NCBI GenBank assembly: GCA_018334525.1
Contig: JAGXLT010000025.1
Coordinates: 1 to 8,912 of the forward strand
Length of the DNA stretch: 8,912 nt
From: Gammaproteobacteria bacterium
GTDB lineage: Bacteria > Pseudomonadota > Gammaproteobacteria > Nitrococcales > Nitrococcaceae
Direction of reading: 5' to 3'
This document shows, piece after piece, positions 1-8,630 of this stretch. Within the stretch, counting starts at the first letter, position 1. The number at the start of each line of letters is the position of its first letter. The position numbers and the translations under genes are program-made. The notes beneath the pieces are model-generated. The model saw only the letters and a list, made by a program, of their open reading frames with translations, made no database searches and was not told the origin of the DNA.

Positions 1-489
1 AGGATTCCAATGCGCTTCTTCTGAATCGATCTTAAAAAAGCAACCACTCATGTCGTTGCCCCAGCGGACGTCATCAAAAACAAAGAATTCGTTTTCCGGC
101 CCGAAATAAGCGACATCACCAATACCGGTAGACTGCAAATACGCTTCGGCGCGGCCGGCGATAGACCGCGGGTCACGCTCATAGCCCTGCATGGTATTCG
201 GCTCAATGATGTCACAGACCAGAATAATCGTTGCATCATCAAAGAACGGATCCAGTACCGCGGTACTCGGATCCGGCATTAAAATCATGTCGGATTCGTT
301 AATGCCCTTCCAGCCAGCGATCGAAGAGCCATCAAACATCTGGCCTTCGGCAAAGAAATCGGCATCGACGGAATGGGCCGGCAAGGTGACATGCTGCTGC
401 TTGCCCTTGGTATCGGTAAACCGTAAGTCAACGAAGCGCACTTCGTTTTCTTCGATCATCTTGAGAACGTCATCAGCGCTCATCGTCAT
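1..489 (-). CDS. glnA: Type I glutamine synthetase, N-terminal 163 residues (partial, runs off left edge)
   Basis: Glutamine synthetase makes glutamine from glutamate, ammonia and ATP in the cytoplasm and is the central nitrogen-assimilation enzyme. Only the N-terminal third is here. The translation follows E. coli GlnA closely: [19 protein letters not shown] near residues 17-35 (beta-grasp domain), [17 protein letters not shown] near 52-68 (the DGSS aspartate and serine help form the ammonium site), and [13 protein letters not shown] near 128-140. The two glutamates of that last motif match the metal-binding E129 and E131 of the E. coli enzyme. The start is the ATG at 487-489 because a GGAGG lies 7 nt upstream. 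A second ATG two codons later (481-483) matches the E. coli N-terminus (MSA) but is 13 nt from that GGAGG, so it is less likely. The gene is divergent from glyQ and preceded by sigma-54 and NtrC-like sites. The adenylylated tyrosine lies outside the window. Confidence 0.97.
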   Translation of the reverse strand, partial: MTMSADDVLKMIEENEVRFVDLRFTDTKGKQQHVTLPAHSVDADFFAEGQMFDGSSIAGWKGINESDMILMPDPSTAVLDPFFDDATIILVCDIIEPNTMQGYERDPRSIAGRAEAYLQSTGIGDVAYFGPENEFFVFDDVRWGNDMSGCFFKIDSEEAHWNP

Positions 490-496
490 TGCTAAA

Positions 497-501
497 CCTC
501 C
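497..501 (-). promoter_or_regulatory. Ribosome binding site of glnA
   Basis: On the minus strand a perfect GGAGG core stands 7 nt before the ATG at 487-489. It decides between the two closely spaced ATG codons in favour of the upstream one. Confidence 0.85.
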
Positions 502-538
502 AATAGGATTCAAAAAATGTTTATCCGTCCATTACCAA

Positions 539-553
539 GCATGTTTCATGCCA
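539..553 (-). promoter_or_regulatory. Sigma-54 (RpoN) promoter of glnA
   Basis: The minus strand reads TTGGCATGAAACATGCTT here. The sigma-54 consensus is TGGCACG-N4-TTGC. The window has TGGCATG-N4-ATGC, with the invariant GG and GC exactly 10 bp apart, as the -24/-12 elements require. The start of transcription would fall near 527, giving a leader of roughly 38 nt with the GGAGG near its end. Promoters of this type need an activator such as NtrC, and two NtrC-like sites are found upstream. The assignment rests on the motif, its spacing and its place before glnA; no start site has been measured. Confidence 0.82.
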
Positions 554-595
554 ACCGCCATAAACGCACCAAAAAAGGACGCCCGGTCACAAAAC

Positions 596-610
596 GCACC
601 TTTTGTGTGC
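596..610 (-). promoter_or_regulatory. NtrC-like binding site 2 upstream of glnA
   Basis: The minus strand reads GCACACAAAAGGTGC, keeping the GCAC and GGTGC half-sites. Its centre is 31 bp (three helical turns) from that of site 1, so NtrC dimers would sit on the same face of the DNA, much as at the paired E. coli glnA sites. A weaker half-site (TTGGTGC, 566-572) lies about 30 bp further downstream and may be a degenerate third site. Confidence 0.65.
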
Positions 611-626
611 ACCCACTATTTGGTTT

Positions 627-641
627 GCACCATAACAGTGC
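627..641 (-). promoter_or_regulatory. NtrC-like binding site 1 upstream of glnA
   Basis: The minus strand reads GCACTGTTATGGTGC. It has both half-sites of the enterobacterial glnA NtrC sites (GCACT-N4-TGGTGC) and matches the well-known GCACTATATTGGTGC site in 12 of 15 positions. Its centre is about 107 bp upstream of the predicted sigma-54 start, close to the -108 site of E. coli glnA. Confidence 0.78.
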
Positions 642-669
642 GGCCACTCAATAGCCAGTCGCACCCGAA

Positions 670-698
670 CTGACAGCCCGTTATCAGCCGGCTATACT
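670..698 (+). promoter_or_regulatory. Sigma-70-type promoter of the glyQ operon
   Basis: A CTGACA -35 element (670-675; consensus TTGACA) is followed by a 17-bp spacer and a TATACT -10 element (693-698; consensus TATAAT). Each hexamer has one mismatch and the spacing is optimal. Transcription should begin about 7 bp after the -10, at 705-706, which is the A of the glyQ start codon. This predicts a leaderless or nearly leaderless transcript. Confidence 0.72.
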
Positions 699-705
699 CG
701 CCGCT

Positions 706-1605
706 ATGACTTTTCAGCAATTAATTCTCTCGCTTCAGACGTATTGGGCGCAGCGCGGCTGCGTTGTCATGCAGCCGCTGGATATGGAGGTTGGTGCAGG
801 CACCTTCCACCCGGCCACCTTCCTGCGGGCTATCGGTCCTGAACCCTGGCGGGCCGCTTATGTGCAGCCCTCACGCCGGCCAACGGATGGGCGCTACGGT
901 GAAAACCCCAACCGCCTCCAGCATTATTACCAGTTTCAAGTGGTTCTAAAGCCCTCGCCAAAAGATTTTCAGGCACTTTACCTGGGCTCATTAGAAGCGC
1001 TCGGCATTGACCCGCTGGTCCATGACATTCGGTTTGTCGAAGATAATTGGGAATCACCCACGCTGGGCGCCTGGGGGCTTGGCTGGGAAGTCTGGCTTAA
1101 CGGCATGGAAATCACTCAGGTTACCTATTTTCAACAGGTCGGGGGTATTGATTGCCACCCGATTATGGGCGAGCTCACCTACGGGCTTGAGCGCATCGCG
1201 ATGTACCTGCAGGAAAAAGAAAGCGTGTACGACCTGATCTGGACGGATGGCCCTGATGGCCCCGTCACCTACGGTGATGTGTACCTGCAGAACGAACAGG
1301 AACAATCACGCTATAACTTTGAACTGGCGGACGTCGATACATTATTTGCGGCATTTGATGGGTACGAGCGGGATGCGCAGCGCTTAATTGAGCTGGAGCT
1401 GCCACTGCCCGCGTATGAAATGACCCTAAAAGCTTCCCACACCTTTAACCTGCTGGATGCCCGACATGCCATTTCGGTCACTGAGCGGCAGGCCTATATT
1501 CTGCGGGTGCGCAGCTTAGCGCGCGGCGTTGCGGCAGCCTACTATGCCTCGCGTGAAGCGCTGGGTTTCCCGTTAGCCGGGTTGCCTAAGGCGGGGGCGG
1601 CATGA
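706..1605 (+). CDS. glyQ: Glycyl-tRNA synthetase alpha subunit
   Basis: This is the catalytic subunit of the bacterial alpha2beta2 glycyl-tRNA synthetase, which activates glycine with ATP and charges tRNA-Gly with GlyS. The 299-residue protein matches E. coli GlyQ (303) along its whole length. Visible landmarks are [12 protein letters not shown] (25-36), the long motif-2 region with [20 protein letters not shown] (57-76), [21 protein letters not shown] (110-130), and the motif-3-like [10 protein letters not shown] (158-167). The start aligns with E. coli GlyQ (TFQ-L-IL-LQ-YWA). There is no ATG or GTG upstream in frame before a stop, and no Shine-Dalgarno sequence. A -10 element ends 7 bp before the ATG, so translation probably starts on a leaderless mRNA. 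The stop codon overlaps the glyS start in ATGA. Confidence 0.97.
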   Translation: MTFQQLILSLQTYWAQRGCVVMQPLDMEVGAGTFHPATFLRAIGPEPWRAAYVQPSRRPTDGRYGENPNRLQHYYQFQVVLKPSPKDFQALYLGSLEALGIDPLVHDIRFVEDNWESPTLGAWGLGWEVWLNGMEITQVTYFQQVGGIDCHPIMGELTYGLERIAMYLQEKESVYDLIWTDGPDGPVTYGDVYLQNEQEQSRYNFELADVDTLFAAFDGYERDAQRLIELELPLPAYEMTLKASHTFNLLDARHAISVTERQAYILRVRSLARGVAAAYYASREALGFPLAGLPKAGAA

Positions 1606-3704
1606 GCCAAAATACCGCGACCCTGTTATTTGAGCTGGGCACTGAAGAACTCCCGCCCGGCGCCTTAAAAGCGCTGCAGCAAAGTCTGGTGGAACGGATA
1701 CGCGAAGGGCTTGATCGCGCCGAACTGGCCCATGGCACATTAACCGGTTATGCCGCACCCCGGCGGCTGGCAGTGCAGGTCAGCGAGCTCATAATTGAGC
1801 AGGCCGATCGGCCGTTTGAGCGACGCGGCCCGGCATTAACCAGTGCCTTTGATGAGGCTGGCCAACCAACCCGTGCTGCGGAGGGTTTTGCCCGTTCCTG
1901 CGGTGTCAGCGTTGATGCGCTCGAGCAGCTGAAAACCGACGAAGGTGCCTGGCTGGTGCATCGTGGCATCGAGCCCGGGCAGGCAACCGCCAGCCTTTTA
2001 CCGGCCATTGTCGAACACGCCCTCACCCAGCTTCCTATACCCAAACGCATGCGTTGGGGCAGCGAAACCCTTGAATTCGTGCGCCCCGTTCATTGGGTGG
2101 TGCTGCTGCTCGGTAACCAGGTGGTACCCGCCACATTTTTTGGCGTCACCACTGATCGAAACAGCCAGGGACATCGGTTTCATCATCCGGACCCGATTGC
2201 GATTACCTCAGCAGAAACCTATGTCGAACAGCTTTATGCCGGTCATGTCATGGTCGATTTCGCTGAGCGGCGTGCCTCTATTCATCAGCAGGTGATTGCT
2301 GAGGGCGATCGACTCGGTGGCCAGGCAATGGTGGATGACGGGTTGCTTGATGAGGTCACCGCATTAGTCGAATGGCCCGTTGCCCTGTCCGGCAGTTTTG
2401 CCAAAGATTTTTTGCGAGTGCCCGCAGAAGCACTGGTGTCGAGCATGCAGGAGCATCAGCGATACTTCCCCGTGCAGGATCAGCAGGGCGCATTACTACC
2501 GCACTTCATCACCGTGGCGAATATTGACAGCCGAGACCCTGCACAGGTGGTGGCAGGTAACGAACGTGTGATTCGGCCAAGACTAGCTGATGCAGCCTTC
2601 TTTTGGGACCAGGACCGCCAGCAGGCACTGGCCGATCGACTCAGTGCGCTTGAACAGGTGGTGTTTCAAAAATCGCTCGGTAGCGTGGCCGATAAATCAC
2701 AGCGCGTCGCATCACTCGCTGAATTTCTGGCCGACAGTTTTGGTGTGAGCCCGGTTGACGCAAAGCGCGCCGGGCAACTCGCCCGGGCAGATCTTGTGAC
2801 TGAAATGGTGGGAGAATTCCCTGATTTACAGGGCATCATGGGCCGGTATTACGCGCTGGAAAGCGGAGAAAAGCCGGCCGTGGCGGCCGCCCTTGATGAG
2901 GGATATCAACCACGCTTCTCCGGCGATGCCATCGCGCCGTCTGCCTTAGGGCAGCTACTGGCAGTGGCGGAGCGCATTGATACGCTCACCGGCATTTTTG
3001 CGATCGGCAAAGCGCCCACTGGCGCTAAAGATCCCTTCGCGCTGCGTCGCGCCGCACTGGGCCTGTTGCGCACGTTAATTGAAGCCGAACACGATATCGA
3101 CTTAACCGCCCAGTTTAAAAAGGCGGCAGACAGTCAACCTGCCGAGGTCAATGCACCAAAACAAATCCCTGCCCTAATCGATTTTTGTATAGAGCGACTG
3201 CGCGCGCTGTACCACGAGCAAGGGTTTGCGGCCGAACTGTTTGAAGCGGTTCACAGCGTGATTGACCCTGCCTCGTTTTCACCGCTGGATTTTGACCGTC
3301 GGCTTCGTGCCTGCCAGGCGTTTGCTCAACTGCCTGCAGCAGCAAGCCTGGCGGGCGCCAATAAACGAATTCGTAATTTACTGCGAAAAGCCGAAACGGA
3401 TGCCGCATCCAGCATTCAGACAAGCGTAAACGCTGATCAATTTGAGCAGGCGGCTGAGTCTGAGCTTTTTGAGGCCGTTTCAACGCGTGAGGCCTCGTTA
3501 GCGTCGTTCATTGAAAACGCACAATATGCAGAAGCCCTGGCGCTTCTGGCTGAGCTTAAAGAGCCGGTTGATCGGTTTTTTGATGAAGTCATGGTGATGG
3601 CGGATGATCCGGCCATTCAGAAGAATCGTTTAGCGCTACTGCATCGGTTACAACAGCAGTTCTTAGCCATTGCCGATGTCTCGGCACTGACTGAATCGGG
3701 TTAA
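1602..3704 (+). CDS. glyS: Glycyl-tRNA synthetase beta subunit
   Basis: This subunit binds tRNA-Gly, including its anticodon, and completes the alpha2beta2 enzyme with GlyQ. At 700 residues it is slightly longer than E. coli GlyS (689) and appears intact. Landmarks are the N-terminal [15 protein letters not shown] (8-22), RRLAVQV (54-60), QEHQRYFPV (283-291), [19 protein letters not shown] (320-338), the HD-like core with [12 protein letters not shown] (476-487), and a C-terminal anticodon-binding (DALR-type) helical region with ANKRIRNLL (586-594) and [16 protein letters not shown] (651-666). The start codon overlaps the glyQ stop by 4 bp (ATGA), which suggests translational coupling and balanced subunit production. 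A purine-rich AAGGCGGGGGC lies just upstream inside the end of glyQ. Confidence 0.97.
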   Translation: MSQNTATLLFELGTEELPPGALKALQQSLVERIREGLDRAELAHGTLTGYAAPRRLAVQVSELIIEQADRPFERRGPALTSAFDEAGQPTRAAEGFARSCGVSVDALEQLKTDEGAWLVHRGIEPGQATASLLPAIVEHALTQLPIPKRMRWGSETLEFVRPVHWVVLLLGNQVVPATFFGVTTDRNSQGHRFHHPDPIAITSAETYVEQLYAGHVMVDFAERRASIHQQVIAEGDRLGGQAMVDDGLLDEVTALVEWPVALSGSFAKDFLRVPAEALVSSMQEHQRYFPVQDQQGALLPHFITVANIDSRDPAQVVAGNERVIRPRLADAAFFWDQDRQQALADRLSALEQVVFQKSLGSVADKSQRVASLAEFLADSFGVSPVDAKRAGQLARADLVTEMVGEFPDLQGIMGRYYALESGEKPAVAAALDEGYQPRFSGDAIAPSALGQLLAVAERIDTLTGIFAIGKAPTGAKDPFALRRAALGLLRTLIEAEHDIDLTAQFKKAADSQPAEVNAPKQIPALIDFCIERLRALYHEQGFAAELFEAVHSVIDPASFSPLDFDRRLRACQAFAQLPAAASLAGANKRIRNLLRKAETDAASSIQTSVNADQFEQAAESELFEAVSTREASLASFIENAQYAEALALLAELKEPVDRFFDEVMVMADDPAIQKNRLALLHRLQQQFLAIADVSALTESG

Positions 3705-3707
3705 CCC

Positions 3708-4265
3708 ATGCAGCCACGAGCCATTTTATTGGATCGTGACGGCGTCATAAACGCAGATTCGCCTGATTACATTCTCAGCCCCGATCAATGGCAGCCACTG
3801 CCCGGCAGTATCGAAGCCATTGCTCGACTGAATCAGGCAGGACTATTAGTCGGGGTTTGTTCCAACCAATCAGCAGTGGGGCGCGGAATGATCAGCGAGG
3901 AAACGCTGAGTGCCATTCACCAGCGCATGGCGGCCCAATTAAAAGCGCAGGGTGCCCACCTGGATGCGATTGCTGTTTGTCCCCATGCGCCAACGGATGA
4001 TTGCAACTGCCGTAAACCCAGACCAGGGCTGATTGAAAAACTGCTTAACCAGTGGGATCTGGCACCGGATGAAGCTGTTTTTATTGGGGATAGCGCACGC
4101 GATATACAGGCTGCCGTAGCTGCCGGCATTGACGGCTGGCTGGTGCGAACCGGCAATGGCAGGCAGACTGAACAACAATGGGCTGACCATCACACACAGC
4201 CAAAGACCTTTGATGACCTCAACGCAGCCGTAAACGCCCTGCTGAATAGGCCGATGCATGAATGA
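3708..4265 (+). CDS. gmhB: D-glycero-D-manno-heptose 1,7-bisphosphate 7-phosphatase
   Basis: This HAD-superfamily phosphatase removes the C7 phosphate of heptose 1,7-bisphosphate in the cytoplasm, on the way to ADP-heptose for the LPS inner core. The 185-residue protein has HAD motif I DRDGVIN (9-15; D9 nucleophile, D11 general acid), motif II CSNQSAVGRG (51-60), K103 in CRKP, and motif IV GDSARD (127-132). A zinc site is visible as C91, H93, C99 and C101 (CPHAPTDDCNC). Its loop is shorter than in E. coli GmhB. The same fold occurs in the histidinol-phosphatase half of HisB, but no his gene is near and the length fits stand-alone GmhB. Whether it prefers the alpha or beta anomer cannot be read from the sequence. 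The gene starts 3 bp after glyS with no good Shine-Dalgarno sequence, so it is probably coupled to glyS translation. Other heptose genes are not in the window. Confidence 0.9.
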   Translation: MQPRAILLDRDGVINADSPDYILSPDQWQPLPGSIEAIARLNQAGLLVGVCSNQSAVGRGMISEETLSAIHQRMAAQLKAQGAHLDAIAVCPHAPTDDCNCRKPRPGLIEKLLNQWDLAPDEAVFIGDSARDIQAAVAAGIDGWLVRTGNGRQTEQQWADHHTQPKTFDDLNAAVNALLNRPMHE

Positions 4266-4995
4266 ATTCGTAAAGCCCTATCAAAAAGGCAGCCTCTGGC
4301 GCGGGGTCATCTTTCATGTGGGGCTCGTCATTTCAGTACCGATCTGGACATTGGCCACGCTACCGGTGTTTGGCATGCCGTTTCGAATTCGGTATTGGTG
4401 GATTACCCGCTGGTGCAGCTACATCCGTTGGCTGGCGCGCTGGGTGGCCGGCATAAAAGTCGAAGTACACGGCCTGGAGAATAAACCCGATACTGCCTGC
4501 GTTGTTCTCGCCAAGCATCAAAGCAGTTGGGAGACACTCAACTTACTGTCTTATTTCTATCCACAAAGCTGGGTTTTAAAACGAGAGCTACTAAAAGTTC
4601 CGGTCTTTGGCTGGGCGCTGGGGCGCTTGGATCCGATCGCTATTAACCGAAAATCAAGCCGTGAAGCACTAAAACAAGTCATTAATCAGGGTACGGAGCG
4701 GTTGCGAACAGGTCGATGGGTGGTGGTTTTTCCTGAGGGCACGCGGGTGCCGGTCGGGGCGCGTGGCCGCTATCAGCAAGGCGGGGCGTTACTTGCCTGC
4801 CGAGCCGGTGTGCCCGTGGTACCCGTTGCGCATAATGCGGGATATTTCTGGCCACCTCGCAGCATTCGAATGCGAGCCGGGACCATTCAGGTACGAATCG
4901 GCCCGCCGATCGAAACGACAGGGCGAACACCGGCTGAGGTTATTCAGGACACCGAGACATGGATTGAATCGGTCATGGAAACGCTAGAACCGTGA
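4258..4995 (+). CDS. plsC: 1-acyl-sn-glycerol-3-phosphate acyltransferase (PlsC/LptA-like)
   Basis: This member of the LPLAT family acylates lysophosphatidic acid to phosphatidic acid at the inner membrane, a step of phospholipid synthesis. The 245-residue protein has a hydrophobic N-terminal segment (about 16-40), the block I motif KHQSSWET (86-93) with H87, block II KRELLKVPVFGWALGRLDPIAINR (108-131), block III FPEGTR (158-163) and block IV VPVVPVAHNAG (185-195). In block I the usual HX4D aspartate is glutamate (E92), a variant I recall from other proteobacterial PlsC homologues. The start overlaps the end of gmhB by 8 bp in another frame, with AATAGG 7 nt before the ATG. The 3' end overlaps the convergent MFS gene by 12 bp. 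The place beside gmhB, glyS and glyQ resembles that of lptA near the Pseudomonas origin. The exact acyl acceptor is inferred from the family. Confidence 0.9.
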   Translation: MNEFVKPYQKGSLWRGVIFHVGLVISVPIWTLATLPVFGMPFRIRYWWITRWCSYIRWLARWVAGIKVEVHGLENKPDTACVVLAKHQSSWETLNLLSYFYPQSWVLKRELLKVPVFGWALGRLDPIAINRKSSREALKQVINQGTERLRTGRWVVVFPEGTRVPVGARGRYQQGGALLACRAGVPVVPVAHNAGYFWPPRSIRMRAGTIQVRIGPPIETTGRTPAEVIQDTETWIESVMETLEP

Positions 4996-6153
4996 AGTGA
5001 TGGCAAAAATAACCACTACTATCGCCGGTAACATGGCGATATTCAGCATTTCCCAGCCGAGAAAATGCAATAGCTGACCGGCCATTAACGAACCAACCGC
5101 CACCAGACTAAAAATGATGAGGTCGTTCACCCCCTGAACCTTGCCGCGCTCCGCTTCTGTATGGATGGTTGCCAGCATCGCGCTACCGCCCACAAATAAG
5201 AAATTCCAACCCACGCCCAAAAGCACCAGCGCCAGCCAGAAGTGCGTTAAGGTCTGCCCGGCATTCGCAATGATGACCGTGCCCACCAATAATGCCGCAC
5301 CACTTAATAAGATTCGGCGAAATCCGAACCGTGCAATGAGGCTACCGGTGAAAAATGATGGCGCAAACATGCCAAGAACGTGCCACTGCATGATCAATGC
5401 AACATCACTCATATCAAAGCCACGGGCACGCATGGCCAGCGGCGTTGCCGTCATCACGAGCACCATAACCGCGTAGCCCAGAGCGGCTGCAATAATCGCT
5501 ACCTTAAATTTAGGCAGCGTGGCGATTTCACCCATCGCCCGAGAGGTTTCACCCGGTTGTGGCTCACCACTCATGGGTACGCGCAACTGTGTGAGTAACC
5601 CGATCGCACATAAAGCCAGCACAGCAATGACCAGATAAGGTCCGCCCAAAGGCACACTAGCCAACAGTTGACTGCCCGCACTCGCATTCCAGGGGCCTAA
5701 AAAGGCGGCAACAACACCGCCTGCCATCACCCAAGAGATAGCACGACTACGAAAAGAGGGACTTGCCACGTCAGCGGCTGCAAAGCGGTAGTACATAGCA
5801 AAGCCCTGATACAGGCCCAGCAACAGATTAGCCGCGCAAAATAACCAGAATGAACCCAGTGCAATCGCCGTAAAACTCAACAGTCCGCCGGCAACACCAC
5901 CCAAGGTTGCGCCCGTCACAAAACCCAAACGCCGCCCGACCCGCTTCATATAAAGCGATGCCGGCAGTGTTGAAATCACCGTGCCGATCATCATCATTGC
6001 GATCGGCAGGGTGGCAAGGCTGGGTTCTGAGCTGAGTTGTTGGCCAACCACGCCGCTTAGCGTCATAACGGTAATGGACGCCACCATAAACAGCGTTTGG
6101 CTGGTCACCAGAATGGCTACATTCTGCTTTTCCCGGCGCGTGATTTCCGCCAT
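4984..6153 (-). CDS. Major facilitator superfamily transporter, substrate unknown
   Basis: This is an inner-membrane transporter of 389 residues with about twelve hydrophobic segments (roughly 11-35, 47-69, 78-96, 100-120, 138-157, 172-190, 217-240, 250-272, 279-297, 303-323, 340-363, 368-385). A polar loop near 191-215 separates the two six-segment halves, as is typical of MFS proteins. Basic MFS motif-A-like loops are seen after segment 2 (YMKRVGRRLGF, 69-78) and at the equivalent place in the second half (ARFGFRR, 274-280). Segment 4-5 residues QGFAMYYRFAAAD are distinctive, but I cannot tie them to a substrate. The start is 13 bp after the gyrB stop and has no strong Shine-Dalgarno sequence, so it is probably read from gyrB transcripts. 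No regulator or pathway gene nearby hints at a role; drug efflux or metabolite export would be guesses. Confidence 0.88.
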   Translation of the reverse strand: MAEITRREKQNVAILVTSQTLFMVASITVMTLSGVVGQQLSSEPSLATLPIAMMMIGTVISTLPASLYMKRVGRRLGFVTGATLGGVAGGLLSFTAIALGSFWLFCAANLLLGLYQGFAMYYRFAAADVASPSFRSRAISWVMAGGVVAAFLGPWNASAGSQLLASVPLGGPYLVIAVLALCAIGLLTQLRVPMSGEPQPGETSRAMGEIATLPKFKVAIIAAALGYAVMVLVMTATPLAMRARGFDMSDVALIMQWHVLGMFAPSFFTGSLIARFGFRRILLSGAALLVGTVIIANAGQTLTHFWLALVLLGVGWNFLFVGGSAMLATIHTEAERGKVQGVNDLIIFSLVAVGSLMAGQLLHFLGWEMLNIAMLPAIVVVIFAITSRF

Positions 6154-6166
6154 GGTAGAGCGCGGC

Positions 6167-8597
<2,431 letters not shown>

Positions 8598-8604
8598 TAT
8601 TCAT

Positions 8605-8630
8605 GCGCTTAATTATACCCGATTAAGCGC
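8605..8630. repeat. Perfect 9-bp inverted repeat between recF and gyrB
   Basis: GCGCTTAAT (8605-8613) is repeated in inverted form as ATTAAGCGC (8622-8630) around an 8-nt spacer. The arms cover the end of recF including its stop codon on one side and part of the TATAAT -10 on the other. No U-run follows on the minus strand, so it does not look like an intrinsic terminator. It could be an operator over the gyrB promoter or an RNA hairpin in recF read-through transcripts. Confidence 0.8.
8612..8617 (-). promoter_or_regulatory. Candidate -10 element of a gyrB promoter
   Basis: A perfect TATAAT on the minus strand lies 27 bp before the gyrB start codon and just after the recF stop. Transcription from it would begin near 8605 and leave a leader of about 21 nt that includes the Shine-Dalgarno sequence. 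No convincing -35 element is found 16-18 bp upstream, so the promoter may be weak, may need an activator, or may not be real. Confidence 0.5.

Noticed and set aside
191..673. A 160-codon open frame on the plus strand opposite glnA and its promoter region
   Set aside because: It lies antisense to the strongly conserved glnA coding sequence, resembles no protein I know, and its second half runs through the NtrC and sigma-54 sites. It is a shadow frame.
3708..4265. Histidinol-phosphatase (HisB N-terminal half) as the identity of gmhB
   Set aside because: The protein is a stand-alone phosphatase, lacks the dehydratase half, and has no histidine genes nearby. The position beside glyS and plsC matches gmhB-like genes in pseudomonads.
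4557..4565. CTATCCACA, one mismatch from a DnaA box
   Set aside because: It is single, inside plsC coding sequence, with no cluster of boxes or AT-rich unwinding region. oriC should lie beyond recF, outside the window.
5021..5040. Inverted repeat ATCGCC/GGCGAT with an 8-nt loop at the 3' end of the MFS gene, considered as a terminator
   Set aside because: The stem is only 6 bp, lies inside the coding sequence, and is not directly followed by a T-run on either strand. The nearest T-run on the minus strand begins more than 10 nt away.
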